Below are positions 56,069-64,000 of a DNA stretch of 64,000 nt, one piece after another. The translations under genes and the position numbers were made by a program. Positions within the stretch are counted from its first letter, which is position 1, and the number at the start of each line of letters is the position of its first letter. This DNA is from Peribacillus frigoritolerans (lineage in GTDB: Bacteria > Bacillota > Bacilli > Bacillales > Bacillaceae): NCBI RefSeq assembly GCF_004358755.1, contig NZ_SMZY01000002.1:1-64000 (forward strand), given 5' to 3'. The notes under the pieces were generated by a model. It did no database searches, was not told the DNA's origin, and saw only the letters and a list, made by a program, of their open reading frames with translations.

Positions 56069-56098
56069 ATTGTATCACAGGCAAAAAAGAAGAGTAAA
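56069..56098 (-). promoter_or_regulatory. Candidate lspA-rluD promoter
   Basis: TTTACT, 18 bases, then TACAAT on the minus strand, 35 bases before the lspA GTG. Confidence 0.45.
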
Positions 56099-56123
56099 GC
56101 TTGTATCTCATGAAAGCAGTGTT

Positions 56124-56495
56124 TTAATGATATTCTCCCACTTCATGGTGAGATTGGTGATTGAGATAAAGATGAGGCAGAGATTTTCTTTCATAAAGTT
56201 CTTGAAAAGCAAAATCATGAATGGTTCTAGCTGTGGGGATAATAGCTAATTTATCAAGTGCAATTGGAGTGCCTGTCTCTTCACAAATGCCAAACGTGCC
56301 GTTTTCAATCTTCTGAAGAGCCCTTTCTACATCATTTAACTCTTCTTTTACATGAATCATAATCGTTTTTTCCTTGAATGGATAAAATAAATTTTGTTCA
56401 TTCATATCCATTTCAAACAAACAATGATCAAACAGCCTTGTTTTCAATTCCTGCTGCATAATTTGAAGCTCATACCAAATGGCGTCTAAACTCAT
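56124..56495 (-). CDS. ylyA: DksA/TraR-like protein YlyA
   Basis: The 123-aa protein has a helical N-terminal half and the DksA/TraR-like stretch DVERALQKIENGTFGICEET. The zinc finger is degenerate: only one Cys remains in the C-terminal domain (GICEETG) and the second CxxC is replaced by PTARTIHDF. Family members bind RNA polymerase; the B. subtilis homologue is linked to spore development as I recall, so that role is inference here. The ATG at 56495 has AAGGAGTTG upstream. It lies between lspA and ileS. Confidence 0.85.
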   Translation of the reverse strand: MSLDAIWYELQIMQQELKTRLFDHCLFEMDMNEQNLFYPFKEKTIMIHVKEELNDVERALQKIENGTFGICEETGTPIALDKLAIIPTARTIHDFAFQELYERKSLPHLYLNHQSHHEVGEYH

Positions 56496-56586
56496 AGCGG
56501 ACAACTCCTTGTGTACTTGCTTTGTACTCATAGTGTATCCGTTCTCCAGCCGCTCACGCTTTTAAGAATTTTCCTGTTTTGTTTTT

Positions 56587-56657
56587 AGAAAAGCGGAACC
56601 AACTGTTCAGACTCGGGCAGACAGATAAGGATCCGCCAGCAAAGGCACTTTTTAAAG
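56587..56657 (+). repeat. Dispersed hairpin repeat, family A, copy 3
   Basis: AGAAAAGCGGAACC, ACTGTTCAGACTCGG, CAGACAGATAAGGAT and AAAGGCACTTTTT follow in the same order as in copies 1 and 2. It lies between ylyA and the ileS terminator, in an intergenic gap with no gene. Confidence 0.6.
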
Positions 56658-56685
56658 ATAAAAACCGCTGAACAAAGTCAGCGGT
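56650..56685 (-). terminator. ileS terminator
   Basis: ACCGCTGA pairs with TCAGCGGT around CTTTGT, followed by TTTTATCTTT on the minus strand, 10 bases past the ileS stop. Confidence 0.8.
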
Positions 56686-56694
56686 CCCCAAAAT

Positions 56695-59466
56695 TTAAGC
56701 AGTTGTATAATTTTCATCCACAATGGCTGCACAGCGGCTGCAAAGGGTTTTATGATTTTCGCTGCTGCCGACATCTGTTGTAACAACCCAGCATCGGTCA
56801 CAAGTTTCACCTTCAGCAGGTTTGACTGTAATTTTCACATGATCAAATACATGAGCATCACTCGGCGCTGCATCATAGTCTCCTGCAAGTTTAAAACCTG
56901 ATACGATAAACAGCTGCTTAAGGTTTTCTTCAACCGAATCAAGCAATTGCTTCGTTTCAGCATCAACATAAAGCTCAATGCTTGCTGTTAATGACTTGCC
57001 GATTACTTTTTCGTTTCTTGCCACTTCAAGAGCCTTCAGCACATCATCGCGAAGTTCCATGAAAGCATCCCATTTTTCTTCTAATGCATCCGCATTTTCA
57101 AGTGTTTTCACTTCAGGCATATCCACAAGCTGAACACTTTCTTCAGTTACAGAATCAATATGTGCCCAAACTTCGTCAGCTGTATGAGGAAGGATTGGCG
57201 TTACTAATTTCACTAGAGAAAGAAGTGTTTCATGCAAGACGGTTTGAATCGCACGGCGCTCTTTGTTGTCTGGCGCTTCGATGTACAGGACATCTTTTGC
57301 GAAATCAAGATAAAATGAGCTGAGTTCAATCGTACAGAAGTTATGAACCGCATGGAAAATCGCTGCAAATTCATACTCTTCATAGGATTTTTTCACTTTA
57401 TCTGTTAATTTATTCAGCTTGACAAGCATGTAACGATCTACATCGCGCAGTTCGTCATAAGATAGAGCATCTTTTGCAGGATTAAAATCTGCGAGGTTTC
57501 CAAGAAGGAAACGGAACGTGTTGCGGATTTTTCTGTATACTTCAGCAACCTGCTTTAAGATATTATCAGAAACTCTTACGTCTGCCTGGTAGTCAACAGA
57601 TGCCACCCATAGACGAAGGATGTCTCCTCCAAGCTGATTCATGACTTTTGAAGGCAGAACAACGTTTCCTAACGATTTACTCATTTTTCGTCCTTCTCCG
57701 TCAAGAGCAAATCCATGGCTCAGCACTCCTTTGTAAGGAGCTTTCCCAGTTACAGCAACTGCTGTTGATAAGGAAGAGTTAAACCAGCCGCGATATTGAT
57801 CAGAACCCTCTAAATAAAGATCTGCCGGACGCTGCAGGTCATCTCTTTCTAATAAAACAGCCTGATGGGATGAACCTGAATCAAACCATACATCCATAAT
57901 GTCCTGTTCTTTCGTGAACAATCCATTCGGGCTGCCCGGATGAGTATATCCTTCAGGAAGTAAATCTTTTGTCTCACGTTCAAACCAAATATTAGAACCA
58001 TGTTCGCGGAACAAGTCTGAAACATGATTGATTGTTTCATCGGTGATGATTGGTTCCCCGTTCTCAGCATAGAAAACTGGAATTGGAACGCCCCATGCAC
58101 GCTGTCTGGAAATACACCAGTCGCCGCGGTCGCGGACCATGTTAAATAATCTTGTTTCTCCCCATGCCGGAACCCATTTTGTTTCTTTTACTGCCGTTAG
58201 AAGCTCTTCACGGAAATCTTTAATGGATGCAAACCACTGAGCCGTTGCTCTGAAAATCGTTGGTTTTTTTGTTCTCCAGTCATGCGGGTATGAGTGAGTA
58301 ATAAACGATAGTTTCAGCAATGCGCCTGCTTCTTCAAGCTGTTCTGTAATTGGTTTATTTGCTGCATCATAAAACATGCCTTCAAAGCCTGGTGCTTCAT
58401 TTGTCATATGGCCTTTTTCATCTACTGGGCAAAGTACGCCAAGTCCGTATTTCTGTCCGACAATGAAGTCATCTTCCCCGTGTCCAGGAGCCGTGTGAAC
58501 ACATCCGGTACCAGCTTCTGTTGTTACATGATCGCCAAGAACAACAAGTGATTCGCGGTCATATAACGGATGTTTCGCAACCACTTTTTCAAGCTGTGCA
58601 CCTTTAAGTGTTTTTGAAACCGTATAAGTTTCCCATTCAAGTTCTTTAGCAACAGTTTCTAAAAGAGCAGATGCAACGATGAAAGAATCATCATTTACAG
58701 ATACCACACTGTAATCCAGCTCAGGATGAACGGCAATTCCAAGGTTTGCAGGAATCGTCCAAGGTGTTGTCGTCCAAATCACGATTTTTTCTCCGCCGTT
58801 TAATACATCATTTCCTTCGGTAACTGTAAACGCCACATAAATGGAAGCAGATCGTTTATCGTAGTATTCGATTTCTGCTTCTGCTAAAGCAGATTCACTT
58901 GATGGAGACCAATAAACAGGTTTTAAACCTTTGTAGATATAGCCTTTTTTCGCCATTTCACCGAATACTTTAATTTGCTGTGCTTCATATTCAGGGTTTA
59001 ATGTCACATATGGATTTTCCCAGTCTCCCCGAACGCCAAGGCGCTTGAACTGTTCACGCTGGTTATTGATCTGCTCCCAAGCGTATTCAGCGCAAAGCTT
59101 GCGGAACTCAGCGACACTTAGTTCTTTCCGGTTCACTTTTTTGTTTTTTGTTAAAGCTGTTTCAATGGGAAGACCGTGTGTATCCCAGCCTGGCACGTAT
59201 GGTGCATTGTAGCCCGTCATCGACTTGTATCGGACGATAAAATCTTTCAGCACTTTATTTAGTGCATGCCCCATATGAATATCGCCATTTGCGTATGGAG
59301 GACCATCATGCAAGACGAACATCGGACGATCCTTCGTGCGCTCTTGAACTTTTTGGTAAATATTCATTTCTTCCCATTTTTCCTGCATTTGAGGCTCGCG
59401 GTTCGGCAAGTTTCCGCGCATTGGGAATTCAGTTTTTGGCATTAGCAGTGTATCTTTGTACTCCAT
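56695..59466 (-). CDS. ileS: Isoleucyl-tRNA synthetase
   Basis: Charges tRNA(Ile) and edits misactivated valine. The 923-aa class I enzyme has the HIGH-type HMGHALNK near residue 65, the KMSKSLGN loop near 598, a CP1 editing domain between them ([15 protein letters not shown] near 330), and C-terminal zinc cysteines (CDRCWVV, CSRC). The ATG at 59466 has TTGGAGGAAT upstream. A T-box leader controls it according to uncharged tRNA(Ile). Confidence 0.98.
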   Translation of the reverse strand: MEYKDTLLMPKTEFPMRGNLPNREPQMQEKWEEMNIYQKVQERTKDRPMFVLHDGPPYANGDIHMGHALNKVLKDFIVRYKSMTGYNAPYVPGWDTHGLPIETALTKNKKVNRKELSVAEFRKLCAEYAWEQINNQREQFKRLGVRGDWENPYVTLNPEYEAQQIKVFGEMAKKGYIYKGLKPVYWSPSSESALAEAEIEYYDKRSASIYVAFTVTEGNDVLNGGEKIVIWTTTPWTIPANLGIAVHPELDYSVVSVNDDSFIVASALLETVAKELEWETYTVSKTLKGAQLEKVVAKHPLYDRESLVVLGDHVTTEAGTGCVHTAPGHGEDDFIVGQKYGLGVLCPVDEKGHMTNEAPGFEGMFYDAANKPITEQLEEAGALLKLSFITHSYPHDWRTKKPTIFRATAQWFASIKDFREELLTAVKETKWVPAWGETRLFNMVRDRGDWCISRQRAWGVPIPVFYAENGEPIITDETINHVSDLFREHGSNIWFERETKDLLPEGYTHPGSPNGLFTKEQDIMDVWFDSGSSHQAVLLERDDLQRPADLYLEGSDQYRGWFNSSLSTAVAVTGKAPYKGVLSHGFALDGEGRKMSKSLGNVVLPSKVMNQLGGDILRLWVASVDYQADVRVSDNILKQVAEVYRKIRNTFRFLLGNLADFNPAKDALSYDELRDVDRYMLVKLNKLTDKVKKSYEEYEFAAIFHAVHNFCTIELSSFYLDFAKDVLYIEAPDNKERRAIQTVLHETLLSLVKLVTPILPHTADEVWAHIDSVTEESVQLVDMPEVKTLENADALEEKWDAFMELRDDVLKALEVARNEKVIGKSLTASIELYVDAETKQLLDSVEENLKQLFIVSGFKLAGDYDAAPSDAHVFDHVKITVKPAEGETCDRCWVVTTDVGSSENHKTLCSRCAAIVDENYTTA

Positions 59467-59528
59467 GGGTATTCCTCCAAACAATTTTTAAATAGGCTTT
59501 AGATGCCAGCCATTAAATCAGAAAACAC

Positions 59529-59792
59529 AAAAAACCTTCTCATCCCATAAGGGACGAGAAGGTTTTCTCGCGGTACCACCCTTTTAGATAACCGGCATTC
59601 TGGTTATCCTCTCGACATTCGTAACGTGAATAACGCGTCTTTGCTTACTTTCTATATTGTTTCAGCAAAAAACTCAAGGGTGATTTTCACTTATTCTCCT
59701 TTGCCGGGCTTCCACCAGTTCCGGCTCGCTTAAAAAGGATAAAATGAGCTACTCTCCCTCTCATCGTTTCAATTTATGATAATTGTAGTAGT
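59529..59792 (-). promoter_or_regulatory. T-box leader for ileS
   Basis: This 264-base stretch has no gene. On the minus strand the T-box core AGGGTGGTACCGCG is at 59570-59583, followed by the terminator AAAACCTTCTCGTCCC/GGGATGAGAAGGTTTT with T-run (59529-59566). Stem I contains AGAATAAGTGAAAATCACC, in which ATC at 59682-59684 is the likely isoleucine specifier codon. Binding of uncharged tRNA(Ile) should prevent termination. Confidence 0.92.
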
Positions 59793-59798
59793 GATCGT

Positions 59799-59828
59799 AT
59801 TATATGTGAAACTATGTACGCAAGTCAA
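59799..59828 (-). promoter_or_regulatory. ileS promoter
   Basis: TTGACT, 18 bases, then a perfect TATAAT on the minus strand. The -35 box lies two bases past the divIVA stop codon. Confidence 0.8.
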
Positions 59829-59830
59829 GA

Positions 59831-60337
59831 TTACACTTTAGATTCTTCGCGTTCTTCGTAAAGTGCTTCCACTTCATACTCTAATAAATGATCCCAGTCG
59901 TCATTTTTAAGGAGATCAAGCTGTGCTTCAATCAGCATTTGGAACCTGGTGCGGAAAACCTTAGACTGCTTTTTGAGCTCTTCAATCTCAACTGCGATTT
60001 TTCTTGATTTAGACAGCGATTCATTAATGATGCGGTCTGCGTTTTTTTCTGCTTCTTTTACGATTAATTTCGCTTCTTTTTGAGCGTGGCGGCGAACCTC
60101 TTCAGCTGCTTCCTGAGCAACTAGAATCGATTTGTTGAGTGTTTCTTCAATGTTTGCAAAATGACCAAGCTTCTCAGACAATTCTCCGACTTTTGATTCA
60201 AGTTCTTTGCGTTCGCGAATCGCCATTTCATAATCCTTTATGACTTGATCAAGGAATTCGTTCACTTCATCTTCATCATAGCCGCGGAAGCCTTTGTTGA
60301 ATTCTTTGTTATGAATATCTAACGGTGTTAAGGGCAC
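59831..60337 (-). CDS. divIVA: Cell-division site and polarity protein DivIVA
   Basis: Binds curved membrane at septa and poles, recruiting the Min system and, in sporulation, the chromosome anchoring machinery. The 168-aa protein has the N-terminal lipid-binding domain (PLTPLDIHNKEFNKGFRGYD, residues 2-21) and long coiled coils to about residue 155. I start it at the GTG at 60337, preceded by GGAGGTG; this matches the MPLTP start of B. subtilis. An ATG five codons earlier lies within that ribosome site. Confidence 0.96.
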   Translation of the reverse strand: MPLTPLDIHNKEFNKGFRGYDEDEVNEFLDQVIKDYEMAIRERKELESKVGELSEKLGHFANIEETLNKSILVAQEAAEEVRRHAQKEAKLIVKEAEKNADRIINESLSKSRKIAVEIEELKKQSKVFRTRFQMLIEAQLDLLKNDDWDHLLEYEVEALYEEREESKV

Positions 60338-60398
60338 TTGTGCCACCTCCATTATGTATTGAATGAATCGTTTCTTTTAAAAATAGTATAATTCATTA

Positions 60399-60416
60399 TT
60401 AGACAGAAATGTCTAA
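60399..60416. repeat. Inverted repeat before divIVA
   Basis: TTAGACA and TGTCTAA are separated by four bases, in the gap between ylmH and divIVA. No T-run follows, so it is not a standard terminator. A TATACT box follows eight bases later on the minus strand, which would suit an operator or a weak promoter. Role unknown. Confidence 0.5.
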
Positions 60417-60437
60417 ATTCCTGCTAAATCGCTAAAA

Positions 60438-61208
60438 TTATTTTTGTTTTCCAATGGTCAGCTTCCATTTATCTTTCTTTGTTCTGCCATCAATCGACAA
60501 AAGTCTGGATCTCCCAAACCCTCTGACAGAAAGGGTATCTCCCTCGCGGCATTCAAAAGAAGTCTGTTCAGTCACTTTCCAGTTTACTTTTACATGTCCA
60601 TTTTGAATGAGCATGCCGATTTTTTGTCTGGATACATTATAAATAGAAGCTGCAACAGCATCTAGTCTTAAGGAGCTGACAGTTGCAGACAGTTCTTGAA
60701 TTTCTTCAGCATGCGGAATTCTTTCACTCCAGTCAAGCTTGCGAAGAGAAACCTTAGCTCTGCCGATTTCGGTTACATTCATTAAAATAAAATCCTCAAC
60801 CTCTTTGGCTGCCACAAGCTGAATCCGTTCTCCAAAGAACAAAACATCTCCAAACTTAGACCGCTTCAGTCCAAGAGACATAAGTGACCCTAAAATATGG
60901 CGATGCTCAAGAGTGATAAATTTAACGGGATATTGAATTTCGATCAGGGATAACTGAAAATCATCCAAGGAAGGTGTAAAGTAATCAGGGTAAAGAAGAG
61001 CACGCTTTCTCTCCATGTCATCTTCTGAAAACATGACCTTTACTTCCCCATTTGAACCCACTACTGCCTGTACCATTTCCTGCTCTCTCGGATCAAGAAA
61101 GTCAGTCAATTTAGGACTGTATTGATTCAGTACATTTTCTTTCCACTCCATCACCTGATCAATAAAGTGACGCTCTTCTTGTCTAAAATGCTGATAAACA
61201 TGGTTCAC
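60438..61208 (-). CDS. ylmH: S4-domain RNA-binding protein YlmH
   Basis: The 256-aa protein has a C-terminal S4 domain (SSLRLDAVAASIYNVSRQKI, about residues 182-201) that binds RNA. Homologues act in ribosome rescue or quality control together with the cell-division cluster; a role in handling blocked large subunits, like RqcH in this window, is reported for B. subtilis (RqcP2) as I recall. I start it at the GTG at 61208 (NHVYQHFR), preceded by TTGGAG; a TTG five codons earlier is the longer alternative. Confidence 0.9.
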   Translation of the reverse strand: MNHVYQHFRQEERHFIDQVMEWKENVLNQYSPKLTDFLDPREQEMVQAVVGSNGEVKVMFSEDDMERKRALLYPDYFTPSLDDFQLSLIEIQYPVKFITLEHRHILGSLMSLGLKRSKFGDVLFFGERIQLVAAKEVEDFILMNVTEIGRAKVSLRKLDWSERIPHAEEIQELSATVSSLRLDAVAASIYNVSRQKIGMLIQNGHVKVNWKVTEQTSFECREGDTLSVRGFGRSRLLSIDGRTKKDKWKLTIGKQK

Positions 61209-61241
61209 TTCATACAGCTCCAAACCGTTCTAAATGAAAAC

Positions 61242-61261
61242 AGTGCCGCATAAACGGCACT
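61242..61261 (-). terminator. Hairpin between ylmG and ylmH
   Basis: AGTGCCG pairs with CGGCACT around TTTATG, followed by GTTTTCATTT on the minus strand. It could be a partial terminator that lowers ylmH-level transcription. Confidence 0.55.
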
Positions 61262-61274
61262 TGCAGGACAATTT

Positions 61275-61538
61275 TTATCCAATCATGCTGAATATTGAAT
61301 TCAGCCCATATCCCGCAAATCGAAGTGCCAGAAGCGCGACGATCGGGGAAATATCAATCATTCCAAGAGGCGGAATGAATCTGCGGAATGGCTCCAGGTA
61401 AGGTTCAACGATTTTAGCTAACAATTGGCCAAAACCGCTTTCTCTTGCATTAGGAAACCAGGAAAGCAGAATATAAATAATAATCGCATACGAATAAATC
61501 TGCAATAATGTAAATAATACATCAGCTACAATGCCCAT
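61275..61538 (-). CDS. ylmG: YggT family membrane protein YlmG
   Basis: The 87-aa protein has two hydrophobic helices (VLFTLLQIYSYAIIIYILLS and a C-terminal helix with IVALLALRFAGYG) separated by a conserved PYLEPFRRFIPPLG segment. The family is linked by position to cell-division genes; the molecular function is not established. It lies 6 bases after sepF. Confidence 0.92.
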   Translation of the reverse strand: MGIVADVLFTLLQIYSYAIIIYILLSWFPNARESGFGQLLAKIVEPYLEPFRRFIPPLGMIDISPIVALLALRFAGYGLNSIFSMIG

Positions 61539-61544
61539 CTAGTC

Positions 61545-61982
61545 TTACCACCTCTGATCTTCTTCAGTTACAATTTCAGATATCGATCCTGCGACATCCA
61601 CATTATCAGGAGTGCAAAGAAAAATATTTGCCCCTATCTTTTGAATGTCTCCACCTATAGCGTACACAGTTCCGCTTAAAAAGTCTACAATCCGCTTTGC
61701 CTGATCATGCTGAATCCGCTGCAGATTGACAACAACAGCTCTGCGGTTTTTAAGCTGGTCGGCTACATCCTGAGCTTCAGCATAAACTCTGGGCTCACAT
61801 AATACCACTTTAGATGATTTTTGAACACTTTGCAAACTTACAACATTCTGTTTCGCTTGCGGTTTTGCGGCAAACGGCTGCTCGTCTTCATAATTATCTT
61901 CCTGATAACGGTCCTGCTCAACATACTCATATTCTTCTTCATCCAAGGCAAAAAAGCTTTTAAACTTATTTTTAATACTCAA
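61545..61982 (-). CDS. sepF: Cell-division protein SepF
   Basis: Binds FtsZ and the membrane and organises filaments at the septum. The 145-aa protein has the N-terminal membrane-targeting helix ([13 protein letters not shown]), an acidic linker and a C-terminal SepF core ([19 protein letters not shown] to [18 protein letters not shown]). Translation appears to start at TTG with GGAGGTG upstream. Confidence 0.95.
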   Translation of the reverse strand: MSIKNKFKSFFALDEEEYEYVEQDRYQEDNYEDEQPFAAKPQAKQNVVSLQSVQKSSKVVLCEPRVYAEAQDVADQLKNRRAVVVNLQRIQHDQAKRIVDFLSGTVYAIGGDIQKIGANIFLCTPDNVDVAGSISEIVTEEDQRW

Positions 61983-62002
61983 CTTTTGACACCTCCGATT
62001 TC

Positions 62003-62671
62003 TTATCCTACCAGGGCAGAGCCTATTCGTATAAAGGTTGCGCCTTCTTCAATCGCGATCTCGAAATCATTCGACATGCCCATTGAGAGCTCTTTGCACG
62101 GGGCATAAGGCAAGTGAAGCGCTCTTACTTCTTCGCTTAACTCCCTTAATCTGCGGAATGATTGCCTTAAAACACCTGTATCGTCTGTATGAGGGGCCAT
62201 TGTCATTAATCCTGCCACATTTATGTACGGAAAGCTTTCAAGTTCTTTAACAAATGGCAAAACCTCATTTGGAGCCATACCATGCTTTGATTCTTCCCCT
62301 GATGTATTTACCTGGATAAAGCAGTCTATTTTATTATCGGCACGTTTGCTGATTTCTTTTGCCAGTGAAAGTCTGTCAAGCGAATGAATATAATCCGCTT
62401 TCCCGATGATATCTTTCACTTTTCTCGTTTGCAGTGTTCCGATAAAGTGCCATTTCGCCTCTGATCCAATTGCTGTATATTTTTCGTTAAGCCCTTCATT
62501 CCTGTTCTCTCCAAGATGGCTGATGCCAGCACTTAACGCTTCTTTAGCACGATTTATATCCACATATTTTGTAACGGCAATGATTTGAATTTCATTAGGA
62601 TTTCGTCCTACTTTTGAACATGTATTTTCAATTCGGGCATGAATTTCTTTTAAGTTGTCTGCTACACTCAT
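62003..62671 (-). CDS. ylmE: Pyridoxal 5'-phosphate homeostasis protein (YggS/YlmE family)
   Basis: A PLP-binding protein of alanine-racemase fold that keeps free PLP in balance. The 222-aa protein has the PLP lysine in IIAVTKYVD near residue 36 and the C-terminal phosphate-binding [11 protein letters not shown] and [12 protein letters not shown]. It overlaps pgeF by 4 bases and precedes sepF. The link to division genes is positional. Confidence 0.93.
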   Translation of the reverse strand: MSVADNLKEIHARIENTCSKVGRNPNEIQIIAVTKYVDINRAKEALSAGISHLGENRNEGLNEKYTAIGSEAKWHFIGTLQTRKVKDIIGKADYIHSLDRLSLAKEISKRADNKIDCFIQVNTSGEESKHGMAPNEVLPFVKELESFPYINVAGLMTMAPHTDDTGVLRQSFRRLRELSEEVRALHLPYAPCKELSMGMSNDFEIAIEEGATFIRIGSALVG

Positions 62672-63507
62672 AGCTGGTTGTGCCTCCTCGTCAAACCAAT
62701 AAAACTGAACATTCTCCCAGTCGATCCCGCGTCTCTGCGATGTGAAAAAAACATGGACGATTCACAGCTTGTACAAAAAGAACTCGTCAAAATCCGGTCC
62801 TCTTTCACACCTGCATGAATCAGCAATTGTTTGTTCAGCTGTTTTAGATCAAGAGAATATTGTCCTTTAGATACTTCGTAATATGGCAACGCATCCTTAT
62901 TCGGCATCACTTGAGTGACCCGTTCAATAACGTAATCGTCAACTACATAGCAGCAGTCTCCGATTGATGGTCCAATCATGGCATAGATTGAGTTTACATC
63001 AGCTTCTTCGTCCTTTATCCATGTTTGAATCATTTTTCCGCCTATATCCTTGACAGTGCCCTTCCAGCCCGCATGTGCAGCTCCAATCAGCTTTTTACCG
63101 TGTTCATAAAAATACAAAGGAACACAGTCAGCATAACAAAGTGCAAGCATCAAATTTTCTTCTCTTGTATAAAGGCCGTCTGTTCCAGGGATTGCTGAAT
63201 GATAATCAAGTATTCCTTTGCCCCTATCGGATTGCGTTACTTTATGAATGCTGCTGTCATGGATCTGATCTGCACAAACCCAATTTTCAAGCGGCATATT
63301 CAATTCTTCTGCCAGCCGTTTTCGATTTAAAACGACATGTTCAGGCTTGTCTTTTACATGCAGACCAAGATTCAGCGAGTGAAAATCTCCGCTGCTTATG
63401 CCTCCGTTTTTTGTAGTAAAACCGACAATCAGCTCATCATTTAATTTTTCCCAGACCGGGCTGTTCAAATGGATTTCATGCTGCAGTTGTAACGGCTGCT
63501 GAGTCAT
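62668..63507 (-). CDS. pgeF: Peptidoglycan editing factor PgeF / purine nucleoside phosphorylase-type laccase-domain protein (YlmD)
   Basis: A member of the YfiH (DUF152) family, with reported purine nucleoside phosphorylase activity and, in E. coli, correction of peptidoglycan errors. The 279-aa protein has TTKNGGISSGDFHSLNLG near the N-terminus, the metal-binding Cys/His set CYADCVPLYF and AAHAGWKGTV, and C-terminal SFCTSCES and FSHRRDAGSTGR. The ATG at 63507 is preceded by AAAGGAATG; the frame is open 17 codons further. Confidence 0.92.
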   Translation of the reverse strand: MTQQPLQLQHEIHLNSPVWEKLNDELIVGFTTKNGGISSGDFHSLNLGLHVKDKPEHVVLNRKRLAEELNMPLENWVCADQIHDSSIHKVTQSDRGKGILDYHSAIPGTDGLYTREENLMLALCYADCVPLYFYEHGKKLIGAAHAGWKGTVKDIGGKMIQTWIKDEEADVNSIYAMIGPSIGDCCYVVDDYVIERVTQVMPNKDALPYYEVSKGQYSLDLKQLNKQLLIHAGVKEDRILTSSFCTSCESSMFFSHRRDAGSTGRMFSFIGLTRRHNQL

Positions 63508-63601
63508 AAAATGTTCATTCCTTTTGTTTACAGATTGCTGCATGTTTTTGATATACACGACTATATTTTACCACATCTTTCCCATTCCGACAGAAAGATT
63601 G

Positions 63602-63862
63602 TTAAATTAATTCATTATTTTGGTCTATCTCCCTATTTACACGCACTAAAATGACGTCTTCTCCGATTTTCACAATATTTCTCCAGGGAACAACAAGCTC
63701 TTCATCTTTTCCGAAAAAACCCAGCACTTTTCCAGTTCCGCTAATAATCACTGCCTGAATTTTCCCTGTTGTCACATTTATATCAAAATCTGAAACAATC
63801 CCTAGTTTCTTGCCATCTGAAACATTGACAACATCTTTCGTCTGAAACTCAGATATATTCAT
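63602..63862 (-). CDS. ylmC: YlmC/YmxH family PRC-barrel sporulation protein
   Basis: The 86-aa protein is a single PRC-barrel: FQTKDVVNVSDGKKLG, VSDFDINVTTGKIQAVII, then VPWRNIVKIGEDVILVRV. Annotated homologues are called sporulation proteins, with no known activity. The ATG at 63862 has GGGGGCGG upstream; a GTG one codon earlier is possible. A sigma-E-like promoter is visible upstream. Confidence 0.9.
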   Translation of the reverse strand: MNISEFQTKDVVNVSDGKKLGIVSDFDINVTTGKIQAVIISGTGKVLGFFGKDEELVVPWRNIVKIGEDVILVRVNREIDQNNELI

Positions 63863-63891
63863 CACCGAAACCGCCCCCTGTTCTTACTTTA

Positions 63892-63919
63892 ACTATATGA
63901 TTGTAAGTCCTGAATCTAT
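63892..63919 (-). promoter_or_regulatory. Candidate sigma-E promoter for ylmC
   Basis: On the minus strand ATA, 17 bases, then CATATAGT fits the sigma-E pattern ATA-N16-18-CATANNNT. It lies about 30 bases before the ylmC start. Confidence 0.5.
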
Positions 63920-63962
63920 TCGAGCTTTTTACGCAGTATTTTCCCATAAAGGGTGAATGCAG

Positions 63963-63996
63963 AACAGATAAAAGGACTGTTCAGATGAACAGTCCT
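63963..63996 (-). terminator. Terminator of the gene upstream of the window
   Basis: AGGACTGTTC pairs perfectly with GAACAGTCCT around ATCT, followed by TTTATCTG on the minus strand. It must end a gene located beyond base 64000. Confidence 0.8.
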
Positions 63997-64000
63997 AATT

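Overview
The window is a stretch of core chromosome from a low-to-moderate G+C, endospore-forming member of the Bacillaceae. The evidence is the gene order, which matches from memory the Bacillus subtilis ylmC-to-ftsY segment almost gene for gene but is read on the minus strand here. Further evidence is the sporulation genes (spoVM, a ylmC-type gene), RemA, and Gram-positive RNA regulation (T-box, S-box, three PyrR attenuators). I could not assign a species. I see no tRNA or rRNA gene, insertion sequence, prophage, CRISPR array or clearly foreign gene.

Layout from high to low coordinates, the main direction of transcription. At 63.9-59.8 kb are the cell-division and septum-side genes ylmC, pgeF, ylmE, sepF, ylmG, ylmH and divIVA. 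At 59.8-54.6 kb are ileS with its T-box leader, ylyA, lspA and rluD. At 54.6-42.7 kb is the complete UMP-synthesis operon pyrR-P-B-C-AA-AB-K-D-F-E, with PyrR attenuators before pyrR, pyrP and pyrB. At 42.3-36 kb is a sulfate-assimilation and siroheme operon behind a SAM (S-box) riboswitch: a 47-codon YezD-like gene, then cysH, cysP, sat, cysC, sumT, sirB and ylnF. Divergent or convergent to these are a small unknown membrane protein gene (42.4 kb, plus strand) and rqcH/fbpA (34.3-36.0 kb, plus strand).

At 34.1-17.2 kb lie the Ca2+ ATPase yloB, then yicC, remA, gmk, rpoZ, coaBC, priA, def, fmt, rsmB, rlmN, prpC, prkC, rsgA and rpe. These are nearly contiguous, with many short overlaps, and link nucleotide supply, translation start, rRNA modification, ribosome assembly and Ser/Thr phospho-signalling. 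At 17.0-16.1 kb are thiN and the 26-aa spoVM, with an unannotated 29-codon reading frame between them. rpmB (15.75 kb, plus strand) is divergent from yloU and fakA. At 13.2-9.6 kb are the serine dehydratase genes sdaAB and sdaAA, then recG. At 9.6-0.3 kb are fapR (with its operator), plsX, fabD, fabG, acpP, rnc, smc and ftsY.

Functionally the lipid genes form a coherent set: FapR senses malonyl-CoA, FabD, FabG and AcpP elongate, PlsX draws off acyl-phosphate, and FakA recycles fatty acids. The less explained material is small and mostly intergenic: two dispersed hairpin repeat families, tiny reading frames, overlapping promoters and terminators, and odd start codons. I did not find convincing evidence of a new multigene system.
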